Source: Daphnia pulex
Taxonomy: Eukaryota > Arthropoda > Branchiopoda > Diplostraca > Daphniidae
DNA: 64,000 nt
Assembly: GCF_021134715.1 (NCBI RefSeq)
Contig: NC_060028.1
Span: forward strand, 8,903,482 to 8,967,481
Direction of reading: 5' to 3'
Positions 35,085 to 47,174 of the stretch are shown here, piece by piece. How positions within the stretch are numbered: position 1 is the first letter of the stretch; each line of letters begins with the position of its first letter. The notes beneath the pieces are model-generated. The model was not told where the DNA came from. It searched no databases and saw nothing but the letters and a program-made list of their open reading frames with translations. The position numbers and the translations under genes were made by a program.

Positions 35085-38000
35085 ACTTGGGCGAGGGCTG
35101 GAACAGCATGGGCAGCCCGAATGAGGCGGCCGCACAGCCTGGACCCGGCACAGGAGGACCTCCAAGTGGGGATGGAGGAGGTCCTGATGGTGTTGGTGGC
35201 GAAACAACACATCACGATGGAGGCAGCGATGCTCCAGCTCCTCCGCCGCCGCCGCAGCCAACGTTAGCCGCCAACAACAACGAGGACAACAACATCCGGA
35301 GTAACAGCAGCAGCCCAAGTAGCGAAACGACTGAAAGTACAGGTAGCAGTAGCAGTACAACGTCTAGCGCCACCGCAGTAGCAACAACAACAACCAACAC
35401 CACTACCAGTCCGGGAAGGAGAGCCAATGGCAAACACGGCGGAAGACGATGGAAAGCCGAGCACCAGCCACTACGGAAAGCGTCGATGGAAGAAGAGGAA
35501 GATGAGGATGAAGAAGAAGAAGAAGAGAATGAACAAGACGACCGGATCCGCCCGGCACCGCTTCCAGTAGTAGAAACGGAATCTTGTTCCGCATTGCCAC
35601 GTCCCGAAGTGGTTGTCACTCCCAGTCGTACAAATGTCATCCACACGTCGGAAGAGTCGGACGAGGACGACGGCATGGTGGACCTGGACAGGAAATTGAC
35701 GCCCAGTCCGCCTCTACCTGCTGCTGCTGCTGGCCAGAAACCTGAACAACAACAACAACAAGATCATTATTGTCTAAGATGGACCAATCACGGTAGTCAC
35801 GTGCTGGGCGTGTTTGCCCAGCTACTTCGCGACGAGTCGCTGGTGGACGTGACGTTGGCGGCCGAGGGCCGTTCTCTACGAGCTCACAAGATGGTCCTGT
35901 CGGCCTGTTCGAGTTTCTTCCGGACGCTGTTCGTCTCCCACTCTGACCAGCGCCACCCCATCGTCATCCTGAAAGACACGAAATTCACGGAACTCGAGTC
36001 GCTGCTCCAGTTCATGTACAAGGGCGAGGTCTCGGTCGAGTACGGACAGCTGGCCACTTTGCTCAAGACGGCCGAAAATCTGAGAGTCAAAGGATTGGCC
36101 GATGTGACCACGACGGCCACGGCGGCGCCCAAGGCGAAAGCGGAAGTCGAGGAAGAAGAGGAGGAAGATGAAGAAGATGATGAAGAAGATGAAGAGGACG
36201 ATGAGGAGGAGGAAGATGAGGTGGTGGACATGTTTGATCAGGAGCTGGAAGATGCAACCAACCCCAATCCCATCGTGATCGAACGGAACGCCCTGACGTC
36301 GGGTCTGTCATCTCTGACGGTCGGAAGGATCCAGCGGCGCCAGCGGAGGCGGCATCACCTCCACAACCTCAGCAATCCTTATCGTCGATCTCTGCTCCAT
36401 CCCAATCTCCAATTGAATCCGCAGCAGCAGCTCAAGGCTTCCGGACGATCTGCAGGGCTGGACGTCGACTCGACCATGGCCAATCATCACCGACTAGTAC
36501 AACAACAAAAACAGAAACAACAAGGCAGTAGTGGCCATTACCAACGACGTGGCTCTGACTCTGTAGTTCCGCTGGATCTCATCCATCCGGAAGTCATCCA
36601 AGATCTCTCTTCCAACACTGCCGCTTCCGCCGGATTATTGGATCATCGGCGTTCAACAGCCACTCACAATTCCCGGCGGAACAACAATAACCCACCGCAG
36701 CAGACAAACCACCTACACCATCAAATCCCAGGCGACTGGAAGCCTCCGAACGAACTTCAGCATCCGCCCCGGAGGCAGCTCAAACCCTCGTCTAACCATC
36801 AACAACAACACAATCACCACCACCACCAACACCAGAAGCCGCAGGAAGCTCATCGCAACGATCCAGTGGCTTCCGGCGACAGGAACAGCAACGCTTCCGG
36901 AGGCATGGAGAATCGCAATTGCGACCGTGATCCGGACGACGGTGATCACAACCATCGCTTTAAAAGCGAATCGACTCGGAATGAACACCACAACGTTGCC
37001 GGAGGGCTTGAGGGATCCACCATTTTGATGGACTCGATGGCCCAGGATTCCGGCACGGCTCAAGATCTCCGCAGGATGGCTCCACATTCACCTCCGCTTC
37101 TTCCGTCGTCTTCGTTATCTCCTGCGTCTCCACTTCCTTCTGGTCCTCCAGCGGCTGCTGCCACTGCCACTTCCAACGCAGCAACATCCGGTGGTCCGGC
37201 ACATCCGCATCAACGCTTCCGTCACTGGATGATGGAAGAGGAGAGCGACGAGAGCGGCGAAGAGGTGGACGGTGATGAAGATATGGATGAAACTAAGACG
37301 GAGGAGGAGGCGACCTATCTCCGCCGACAGGGTAGTAGTAGGAGACGAAATACTTCCGGATCCAACAATCATCCGCCTTCCGCCATCGGTTCACCTCAGC
37401 ATCTTCCAATGGTAAGAAATGATTTGCATCTCTCGTGCTTTGATTATTTTGCACCTTTTTGATGTCGTCAATTTTCGCTAGTCGCTGATGAAAAAGGAAA
37501 CGGGAAATTGGAACGACTCGGCTGTCAATCGACCAGAAGCTTCCGGCTCAGCAGGAGCCAGTACGGCCGGAGTAGATTCACTCCGTTCTCCAGGCTCTTT
37601 TTCTTCCAACAGTTCCGACGCCGATCAGGTAGGAGCCCAACATTTTCTTCTTCTTCTTCTATTTTCTTTTCTGTTTTTTTTCGGGGGGGAAACAAAAAAA
37701 GGTTCTCGAATTTGTCTCTCAAGGAGAGCGAAAAAACTCGCCGGACGAGTTTTTTGGCCACCATTTTTGGGGTCAAAATGTTTTGGGTAAAAAAAGTGGA
37801 GAGAGAGACCTTGGAAAGCCAGAAGTTGACCTTCGTTTGGGTCTTTTTTTATTATAATATTTCCTTTTTTTTATTATTATTGTTTGTGTGTGAGCGCCCG
37901 TTTGTTTTTTGTGAGAGACAAAACATTTGTCAACTGCAAAAAAAATTTCGTCCGAAATTTCGTCCGTGATTTTGGCGCGATGACCAAAAATTTTTTGAAT

Positions 38001-39272
38001 GTCAAACTGCGCGCCGACACGTTAGGCTCTCTTTTATTTTATATTTGGTTGAAAAAGATATGATTCCGTTGGATGCAAATAGAACTGAGAGATTGAAAAG
38101 AAAAAAAAAAAGACCTGAGACACAATATGAACGTCAACTTCTTGTTTGTTTGTTTTCGGTTTTTTATTAATTTAAAAGAAAATTTCTTAATTTGAACATG
38201 GCGGGGGGGAATTAATTTTTTTAATTTTGTTTAATTGGTAAAAATAATTGGAACAAGAAGTTGATATGGTTCTATTTGTTTTTGTGTGCGGGGTCTTTTT
38301 TTTGTTTTTTCCTCTTCTCTGTTCTGTTTGCAGGCCGCTGGTGCCAAACGGACGCCGGAAGCAACGATGGAAGAAGAAGAAGAGGAGCTGGTGGTGATTG
38401 AATCGGCCGACAACAATAGTTTGATATCGGTTACTACTACTCTAAGCTCTGCCGCCAATGCTCAGCATTCACCGGACGTCGTTGTGACAATTCCGGCGGG
38501 ATCGGAACCTCCACCGCGAGGTCCTCCTTTGTTGCCCATGTCGTCGCGAGGTGGAATGAAGCGACAGCGTCACTTGTCGGCCGCCCTGATGCCGCCCGGT
38601 TTCTCGGCTGCTGCAGCCGCCATCGCTGCCGCCGCTTCCGGCATCTTGTTTCATCCGTCGCTGGATCCCCATCACGTCGTCGCTGACGTTGACGTCACTG
38701 GACGCCATCGCCACCACAGCGACGATCATTTCCAACAGTTGCAACGAATTAATAATAATAATAATAATAGCGTAGTCGTAGAACATCGAAACAACAACAA
38801 CAACAATCAAAGTCACAATTTGGTGGCTGGAATGTTTAACGCGGCGGCCATCGCTTCAATGACGGGCATTGACCGTTGCTGCCCATCTCATCATCATCCT
38901 TCCGAAATGACATCCAATTCTAGTCTACTCCATTTGCCCGGATTGTCTTCGTCGTCGTCTTATTCCTTAGCCGCTCCTACCAGCGTTGTTGTTAGCTCCT
39001 CGTCTGTCCTCCTTCAGCCTCCGTTCATGGCCCAGGAGGCAGCAGCCCAGTCTGAGCAGCAGCCGCAGCAACACCGTCCGTTCCGCTGCGACTATTGCGG
39101 AAAGGCTTTCAAATTGCGCCACCACATGAAGGATCATTGCCGAGTCCATACGGGCGAGCGTCCGTTTCCTTGCCAACTCTGCGGCAAAACATTTTCACGA
39201 TCGACTATTCTCAAAGCTCACGAGAAAACTCATTTGCCCAAGGCTGAACGACTCCAACATCCGCCAATCTAA
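35085..39272 (+). CDS. BTB/POZ-C2H2 zinc-finger transcription factor, isoform A (two fingers)
   Basis: Nuclear DNA-binding regulator of the arthropod ttk/lola/broad type. Exons 35085-37411 (start ATG 35108), 37482-37628 and 38334-39272, all joined in phase 0; 1,129 residues. The N-terminus is low-complexity (Ser/Thr, acidic [12 protein letters not shown]). The BTB domain spans about residues 221-335 ([70 protein letters not shown]). A long acidic run follows, then a Gln/His/Asn-rich linker. Two C2H2 fingers lie at about 1066-1117 ([38 protein letters not shown]), separated by a canonical HTGERPF linker. The BTB has WTNHG where the ttk group usually has WNNHQ. The family is certain; orthology to a named fly gene is not. 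Confidence 0.85.
37629..38333 (+). other. Intron before zinc-finger exon A
   Basis: A 705-base intron starting GTAGGA after the linker exon (CAG| at 37628) and ending in a T-rich tract TTTGCAG before 38334. It is T-rich and A-rich with no coding signal. It must be skipped over when the alternative terminal exon at 44709 is used. Confidence 0.75.
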
Positions 39273-42200
39273 AAAAAATAACTAAAAACTTGAAAAGTTC
39301 CTAATAATTTTCTCACAGAATTTTTTGTTAAAATTCAACGGTTTTTATTTACCCCCCCAAAAAATGTTCTGTCCCGCATTTGATGAGTGTGGGGTCCTTT
39401 CCCCCCTCCTTTTTTTATATTCAAATGCACTGCCAGAAGTGTCATCGATTCTAGTTGATTAAATCGTCACACAGCTGTGTGTGTGTGTGTGTGTCCCTGA
39501 GAGTCGTCGTGGAGGGTATCGAGGAACAAACGAGAGTCGGGAATAAAAATCCCCGCCCAGGGTCTCCAAGGGTGGGCTTATGGAATTGGCGGAGTAGTTT
39601 TGGGAGAGAGAAGCCTATAGAGCAGCAGCAGCAGCAGCCCCTATGCACACACACACACAGTCAAGTATATAAGAGAGAGAAGTATGGCCGGTTGGAACCC
39701 CTTTTGTTTTAGTCAGCTTCTGTACGAATCGTTAAGAACAAAAGAGGAATTGAAACGTCCGTCATCAGGGTCCCCCCCCCTCCTCCTTCCCAAGTGAGTG
39801 CGTGTTGGTTCGTTTACGTTCTCTCTCTCTCTCCCCACTTCCCACTTGTGTGCATAAAGTTTCTTAATAGGCCAGCTGACATTCTCTGTCAAAAGCGGTC
39901 GGTTGACAGGGGGGGCCAGCAGCCAGCAATGGATTTCCAGTTGATTACGGCGGAAGTGCGGCCCACATGTAGAGCTAGAGAAGATTTTAATTAGAATATT
40001 TTTTATTTTAATCTTTGGCTAGTCCTCTCTCCCAGTGACAAGTTTTAAATTGAAAATTGCGTTGGGAAACCATAGAAAAATGTTAAGGAGAGAGAGAGAA
40101 AAAAGAGTTACTGACGTTTCCTTCCAAGCGTATATTGCCCAGCTGTTATGGCGTCACTTTCTCCGACAGTCACCCCATTTCTTAAATGAAAAAGTAGAGC
40201 GACACGACGACACGACGGTCAACATATTTTATTTGAAAAGGGAAATGTGTGTGTGTGTTATCTTGAAAAATCAAAGTCCAGTCTGAATCTGCACACAACT
40301 GTGATAGAGCGAAACGATGTAGTAGTTTTAAATTGAATCGAGTTTCGGATTGACACAACTGGGGTGATATCGACGGGTTCACATAGAAAATAAAAAAAAG
40401 GGGTCAGAACTCTCCCCCCTCACGATGAAGTAAAAATCTGCATAAATTAAATGAAGGAAAGATACGTTGTACGTCCGACAAGGGGGGAGCCCATCCACGA
40501 CGACTTTGGAGGGGAAATAAAAATAAACCACACGCTATTAACTATAATTGTAGTCTAAATAAGAAGAAACGAAAAATTGTTATTCTAGCTCTTATTTTAA
40601 ATTTTGAAACTATACACATTTTGATCTCTCTCCCATCAATTGGCCCCTCAGTATTTGATAGAATTTGTTGGATCATTCAATAACAAAATAATACATTCTC
40701 CGAGAAGAAAAATTATTCTGTATTATTTTTTCTGCTGGGCGACTGAAAAAAAAAAAATCTTTGAAATGTTGCGTAGCCTCGGATAATAATACTACGCCAT
40801 CTTGCATAGGACAGAGGACTGTGAAGAAACTTTGTGTGTGTGTGTGTGCAGGTCTATGCGGGATTTTCAAGGTCTTCGGGTCCCGAACAGACAGCGGCGG
40901 CGGCCATGAAAAAAACTCGACTGTGAACGAATAAACGGCATAGTCCTTTATTTGGTAGATGCCAGTCGACATTGATTTTTTCTCTCTCGTTTCGTTTCTT
41001 AGCTGACCAGTTTTGCCATTAAGAAAAGAAACAAGTTTTTTTTCGTCGTCGTCTGATCCATCATTCCGATTGATGCAGCAAACTGATACCTTGACTGTCT
41101 TGTCTGTGTTATTCTCTTTCGTGTGTGTTCGGTTGGAGAAGGAGAAAAAAAAACCAAAACCAGGGGCTAAGAATTTTTGTCGATTTTTCTTTTTTGTTTC
41201 GAATCGGTGGAAGAGGTCGGATAACAACATTCTGCTGGTCCGAATACGAAACGGGCGCAAGGCAACCAATCGCGCGCCCTTTTATATTATATTTATTTTC
41301 AACCCTTTTTTTTCTCTCCAGCAGATTATGCGGGGCCTTGGTATTATAATCGTAATACTAGCAGCAGCAGCACTACTACTAGTAGAAGCTTATGTATATT
41401 TTTTTGCTGGACCCTCCGACATTAGGTTCTCAAATCCCCCCCTTTTCTTTTGTTTTTTTTTCTTCTTCAGATATTCAAATTCTTCTTAGTTTTTTTTTAT
41501 ATTATAAAAAACGACCCCTTTTCTAATAAAAAAAAATAGAATTTCGAATAATTTTAAAAAGGGCGCGGATTGAAAGGGGAGGAAGGATTTGTGTGGATTC
41601 ACCAGTGAAAGGAAAGAAGGGGTTGAAAATTTTTTTAAAACAAGTTAGAAAATGAGAGTTCCAAGCTTGACCGTTACACAACCAATCTTTCAACTCGCGG
41701 AAATAACCCCCCCTCTACCCAGAAAAAAAAAGTTTAAATGTGTAACCCTTTTTTTTTTATTGTGTCTCACGACAGACACACACACCGGCGGTTGCATTTT
41801 TTTGTCGTGTTTCTGGGAAGAGAATTTGAGACTTTTTTGAAGCAGCTAGACGCTGCTGTGATGCTTTCTCTTATTCAACGCCCCTCGAGGGGATGACGGC
41901 CCCCATCCGGTGTGAGCTGCTGCCCGGTACTTCTACACTCGGGCCTATTTATATGTCGACATCAAGGCCGACCTTCTTCTTCTTCTTCCAAGAGATTTTA
42001 TTTTATATACACACGAACGAACGGACGGACGTTGCACAGACGTTTATTTAGCCTATATGTGTATATATATAGCCTCTCTTCTCTGTTGTAATCTTGTTTC
42101 TCTCTTTTTTTCTTTACACGCACGGATACACGGTCACGATATTTTTATATGACTGGTAGGTAGGCCGAACAAGAACCTTGAGGCTCTTTTTTCAGTCTGT

Positions 42201-44708
42201 GACTGTATGTGGAGGTCGTTTAGGCCCAGCAGGAATGACGTCACCAGACATGGCACAGCTATAAATAATAAGGAAGAAATGCCACTGTCTTTTTTATTCC
42301 GGGCAATGGATACATCACAGAGATCAATACCATCCGCTGTCGTCTGCGAAAATCTTTTTTCGATGTTGGGGTGGGTGGATTTGACCGGAAATGTTTCCTC
42401 TCCCACTGAGAATTCAAATAATTGAGCGCGTTTTTCTCATTTCTCTTTTGGCTACCACCGATTTTTAATGAAGTAACGTCGTCATCATTGTGCGGATGTT
42501 GTACACCTCTAGGGGAAAACTGTGTGTCTGTTTGTTTATTATCGATGCCAATAATCAAGTCCTCGATGGAAGAAGAAGAAAAAAGTAATTCGCTCATGCG
42601 GAAATGTGCGGAATGAAAAGAGGGGTGGAAAAAGATGAAAGTTGAGAGTTTCCGAATGTTTGGTGGACGGCAAACATTTCCGACCCATCGCGTCACATTC
42701 ACGACAGACTTTCAACTGGAGCGGGAAAAAACACAAAAAAAGGGCGCAGTTGGGTGGGGGGATTTATATTAATGATATGTACTAGCTGCCGGTCTTGAAA
42801 GACAGCAGCTTTCATTTTTCGTGAGCGGGAGGGAGGGGGGGATGTAATTACACGACGGTCTAAATAACGAGTTGCATCGATTTCAGCTTCTTTTTATTTG
42901 TTGAATTTCCGATTTGCGCGGAGATTATCATTCGCTGGGGTCGGTCGGAAATGAAATCTATTTTCTGCGACTGGATGGGGGGGGGGGGGAAATGCGGAAG
43001 TTGGCGCGCAGTCGCGTTTGTTCCGCCTACGCCCGACAGAACAAACGAAAGAAGACGCCAATGGCGTTCATCTTTTTTTTTTTCTCCCGCGTGACGCTCG
43101 ACAAAGAGGATCTTAGGACTATCCTAATATCCCTTTTTAATGCGAGAATCTTTTGATGACGGACGAACGAGACGAAATCTGATCTTTTGGCCGAGAGAAC
43201 ACACCACCCCACCCCACCCCACCGACGACGGGTGGGGGACAGAGTTTCCGGATGAATATTGCAAAAGTGAGAGAGAGAGACGCACATACGGAATGAGGTT
43301 CTTTTGTTTTTTGGCGCGTAAGAGTTTTCGAGAGTATGGGGAGGAGGAGGAGCGTGCAAGAGCGAACGGAAGAAGAGGAGGAGGAGGATCTACCACTACT
43401 ACTCCGTATGCTGCACACGGACACACGACCGGGGGGGTTGATTGAATGAATAGCCAAAAACGGGGAGTGGTTGCAACTGGGGAGGGGACGTTCACTCTAC
43501 TCACGCCAAAAAAGGGGTTGGAAGGGGGAGAGATGGAGCCAGAGGCACGGCAGAGGTAGGTGGCGGATGAGTAGTAGGTCGTTGCCAATCGCACGGGACG
43601 ACGTCAAAAGACGCGCAGATTTCCAGCGTCTCGTCGACACTTTTTTCCCCCAAAAAACCAACCAAAACGGATAACTTGTCTGTGTTGTTGTGTCTGTGTA
43701 TCTCGTCCGGCCTACATGTCGTTCACGTGATCTACTAGGAGCTAGACATTAAATTCTCAATTTGGCGCAATCATGCGACGGCATCCGCCATCTGCCGGAA
43801 GACTCCAAGTCGTCCACAAACATCCAGTTGTTCTTATTTGTCTGGCGATCGACATTGACCGGAATTGATGTGCCACTTGTTTCTTTTATTCCGGTACCGT
43901 TTGTGAATTTTTCAAAGACCAAAATTTTTAAAAATTGAAATTGACTTTTGAGTTATATACAAGAAAATCGAATTCAACTTTTTGGGCAACGGAGCTAGTA
44001 GTAGTCTAGGCCGAAATAGTTGAGCCATCTATACGGTCGTGGCATCGTCACGTGAGATGTGCAATTATTAAATCATGATTTGTGGTTGACAACCGACCGG
44101 GGGAGCAGCAACCAGACGGCCCGCCGTCGTGCATCGCTAATCGGCCGATATTTCCACTCTCCTGTTGGTGGAATGGTCAATTGTGTGCGGTCGATACGAA
44201 CCGCGACCTACCTCTCCGTCAATATTCCATACCCTCATCCCCCGCAAGACTCCCGTACGGCCGCAATTGTCTGTAGAGAAAGAAAGACACAATTTTTGTT
44301 TTCCTTTGGGGTTTTCCTCGTCTGAGTTGGTCAGTTGTCCGCCAACCATCAGGTGAGAGACACACTGGATGCGGTTGCGTTGCGGTTTCGGTACCTGCTC
44401 AATAGGAAACAATGGCATAGGGGAGAGTAGACCACCACCACCACCGATGTTGATTAAGGACCTACCTTTATTTTATTCCCGTGTTATTGAACCGTCTATT
44501 GTTTTCATTGACTTTCCTCATTTCTCACTCGACGTCGATCCAGTTAGATTCTGACTGTCAAACAAACGCGTTGCATGTTCCGAGTGATCCGCAGAGTTTT
44601 CAATTTCGGTAGCCAGCCAGACAGAATTTTCCTTTTGTGTTTTTATCAAGTTGAAAATTTGGAATTGGAATTGATTTTAATGATTTCTTTTTTAAATAAT
44701 TTTTCCAG
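39273..44708 (+). other. 3' region of exon A and long intron to exon B
   Basis: About 5.4 kb between the two terminal zinc-finger exons. It should contain the 3' untranslated region of isoform A (an AATAAA occurs at about 39542) and the intron spliced out in isoform B. Several GT/CA and CT tracts; no additional C2H2 pattern found on either strand. A CTCF-like motif lies at 43785-43798. The acceptor at the right end (TTTCTTTTTTAAATAATTTT then CCAG) is strong. Confidence 0.55.
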
Positions 44709-47174
44709 TTTTCTGACGGCCAGATGCCGACGGCCGAGGTGGTGATTGAAGAGGGCGAGTATCTCAACTTCTCCGGCAGCGGAGGAGGAACCTCTAGCGG
44801 ATTGAGGATGAGGCACAGAGACGGAGGTGGCGGACGCAAAAGTCATCACAGCCACAAGGCACCGACTAGTGGCGATCCTGGAAACCATCGGAGCATTAGC
44901 GCCGCCGCCGCCGCCGGAAGCGGATCCATCCATCACCCTGCGGCTCGACCCAAGAGGTTCTTGTCTTTCCCGGAAGGAGCCGCCGCAGTCGAAGGATCGG
45001 CTCACCACTCGTCGTCGGCCACCGGTAGTGGCGCAGGTGGAAGAGGGCAGAAAGGCGGAAGCGATTTCCGAGATGAGGTCTCGGTGGTAGTCAGCCGTTC
45101 AGGCGCCGGAGGAGCAAGTGGATCAGGAGCGAATGAAACCTCATCTTCGTCTAATTTCCTCTCGTCCATTTTGCCCATGGTCGTCCCTCAGTTCGACTTT
45201 GGCATGCGCTTCGCCGGAATGCCCCTGGGAATGCCCTTTGCCGGAATGAATCCATCCCATTACCGGAATAGTAACAGTAGTAACGCCTCTGGTGCAGCTA
45301 GTCGGTCGGGTCACAATGCGCCCCGGCCAGGACCATCTTCCTCATCATCGCAATTACAAAGGCAACAACAACAACAACAACAAGCGGCTGCGGAGGATAG
45401 AGACGAGCCCGGCGGTGCCGGATCGCATAGGAGCGGGGCCAGCAGCACGGCCAGCGACGTGGGCGTCTGTCGAGACTCTCCGTCGTCATCTTCCACCTCG
45501 ACGCGAGCCGTGGCGGCTTCCGGTTTCCCGTTTCCGACGTCCATCTCGCTGATTGAATCTCACGTCGGCGTCGGTTTCACGCTGGGCTCGCGGGAGAAAC
45601 CCTACAAGTGCGAGCAGTGCGGCCAGTGCTACAAGTACCTGTCGGCCTTCACCAAACACAAGGAGCAAAATCACACGGCCCGTCTGCCCGGCGAGAAGCC
45701 CTTCCGCTGCGAAATCTGCGGAATGCAATTCAAGTATCTCAAATCGTTCAAGAAACATCGGCTCAATCACGCTGTGGAGCGACTCCACGTTTATCCCGGC
45801 AACGTCCGAGCCATCACGATGCCTGGGGCACCCGGCGGAGGAGGCGGATCTATGACGCCTCCAGCGTCTCTGGCTGGATTCATGGGCGTTGGCATGATGG
45901 AAGAACGCAGCGTCCTGGAAATGCTGGGCAGGTCTCAACATCACCACAGCCGCCGTGAAATGCTCTCGGGTTCATCCGCATCCGGAAGCCAATCAGAAGC
46001 CAGAGCCCGTCTCCATGGAGCCGGAGGCAACACCACGTCCAATACTCCCGAAGGCCGACGATCTTCAAGTCCCGGCGACCAGCGATTGGGAACGGCTCGG
46101 ATTAAATCGGAAGTTGAAATCGTCTCTTCCGGCGACGAACAGGATCAGATGATGGACGACGAGACGACCAATGACGGCCGTCTCATGAGCCAGGAAGAGG
46201 CTGCCCAGCAACAACAGCAACACCAATTCGGTTCTGCTGCTGGACGATCCGCTTCGGCCTCATCCGGTCATCATCCGCACCACGGCCATCTCCACCACCA
46301 CCACCACCACCACCACCTGTCTCAACAACAGCAACAACAACAAAATCGACAACTCTTACTGCAACACGCCAAGTTTTCGGCGGCCAGTCCGGGCGGAAGT
46401 CCGGCCTCGTCATTCCTTCAAGGAGCCCTTCAACTGCAGAGGCAACACCAAGTGGCCCAGCATCAGGCGGCCCTGATGGCGGCCAATTTTCTGGCTGCCC
46501 GCGGAGCCGGAGGAGCTGCAGCGGCTGCTGTCGCTGCCGCCATGCCACCGCCTCCGGGACTGGAGCGACTTCAACCGCAACAATCTGGAGGATCGGATCC
46601 ATCAGGTCACGCCCCCGGCCAGTCGGAAGAAGGTCAGTCCGATAGGGAAGGTTCAGATGATGGAGAAACGAGCAACAAAGGCTCGGGATCCGGAAGGAGA
46701 GCTACTCCGCCGACAGCGGCTGCGGCCTCTTCCGCCGGACCGGGTCCATTCCTTCACAATCTGATCCGCGATTTCAGCTCGGCGGCGGCGGCTGCAGCGG
46801 CTGCCGCTGCCGTTGCCTCCACCAGCCGTCCGTCGTTGGTCAATTCGGCCACGACTGGCGGCGCCGGTGGTGGTGGTGTTCCGGGCGGAATCACGGGCCC
46901 ACCTCCCGAATACGACCCCGGGCGGCCCCATTTGTGCCCGTTTTGCGGCAAGGGCTTCCGGGCCAAGGAGAATTTGAAGCTGCACATCCGGAAACACACG
47001 GGTGAGCGTCCGTTCGAGTGCGAATTCTGCGGCCGAGCGTTCGGCGGCAAGAGCGACATGAACCGCCACTTGAGAATCCACACGGGCGAGCGGCCGTACC
47101 GATGCGACGCCTGCGGCAAGACATTTGCCCGTGCCGATTACCTCTCCAAACACCTGTCCACTCACCTGGTCTAA
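44709..47174 (+). CDS. Alternative terminal exon B: five C2H2 zinc fingers (same BTB gene, or a separate zinc-finger gene)
   Basis: An 822-codon frame starting right after a strong acceptor. The five codons between the acceptor and the first ATG (44724) are in frame (FSDGQ), and the phase is 0, matching the linker exon that ends in phase 0 at 37628. Joined to the BTB part it would give 1,638 residues. Fingers: a pair (YKCEQCGQCYKYLSAFTKH; FRCEICGMQFKYLKSFKKH) near the middle, then three at the extreme C-terminus (LCPFCGKGFRAKENLKLH; FECEFCGRAFGGKSDMNRH; YRCDACGKTFARADYLSKH) with HTGERP linkers. Between them lie poly-His, poly-Gln and poly-Ala tracts. An in-frame TAA lies just upstream of the acceptor, so the frame cannot extend without splicing. 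If it is a separate gene, translation would start at 44724. Confidence 0.8.
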   Translation, partial: FSDGQMPTAEVVIEEGEYLNFSGSGGGTSSGLRMRHRDGGGGRKSHHSHKAPTSGDPGNHRSISAAAAAGSGSIHHPAARPKRFLSFPEGAAAVEGSAHHSSSATGSGAGGRGQKGGSDFRDEVSVVVSRSGAGGASGSGANETSSSSNFLSSILPMVVPQFDFGMRFAGMPLGMPFAGMNPSHYRNSNSSNASGAASRSGHNAPRPGPSSSSSQLQRQQQQQQQAAAEDRDEPGGAGSHRSGASSTASDVGVCRDSPSSSSTSTRAVAASGFPFPTSISLIESHVGVGFTLGSREKPYKCEQCGQCYKYLSAFTKHKEQNHTARLPGEKPFRCEICGMQFKYLKSFKKHRLNHAVERLHVYPGNVRAITMPGAPGGGGGSMTPPASLAGFMGVGMMEERSVLEMLGRSQHHHSRREMLSGSSASGSQSEARARLHGAGGNTTSNTPEGRRSSSPGDQRLGTARIKSEVEIVSSGDEQDQMMDDETTNDGRLMSQEEAAQQQQQHQFGSAAGRSASASSGHHPHHGHLHHHHHHHHLSQQQQQQQNRQLLLQHAKFSAASPGGSPASSFLQGALQLQRQHQVAQHQAALMAANFLAARGAGGAAAAAVAAAMPPPPGLERLQPQQSGGSDPSGHAPGQSEEGQSDREGSDDGETSNKGSGSGRRATPPTAAAASSAGPGPFLHNLIRDFSSAAAAAAAAAAVASTSRPSLVNSATTGGAGGGGVPGGITGPPPEYDPGRPHLCPFCGKGFRAKENLKLHIRKHTGERPFECEFCGRAFGGKSDMNRHLRIHTGERPYRCDACGKTFARADYLSKHLSTHLV

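Noticed and set aside
35087..35108. BTB protein start at 35087
   Set aside because: That codon is TTG inside the exon leader; the first ATG is 35108.
36713..37087. Minus-strand open frame opposite the BTB exon
   Set aside because: Shadow of His/Gln/Asn-rich coding sequence; valine/leucine-rich low complexity, no domain.
40673..41269. 198-codon minus-strand frame between zinc-finger exons
   Set aside because: Checked for a third C2H2 exon; no cysteine-histidine pattern, and the translation is low-complexity.
46183..47165. Minus-strand open frames opposite zinc-finger exon B
   Set aside because: GC-rich antisense frames of a conserved zinc-finger exon; no independent evidence.
35085..47174. 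Naming the BTB gene lola, ttk, broad, abrupt or chinmo
   Set aside because: The BTB and finger sequences share the general pattern with several of these but match none closely enough from memory.
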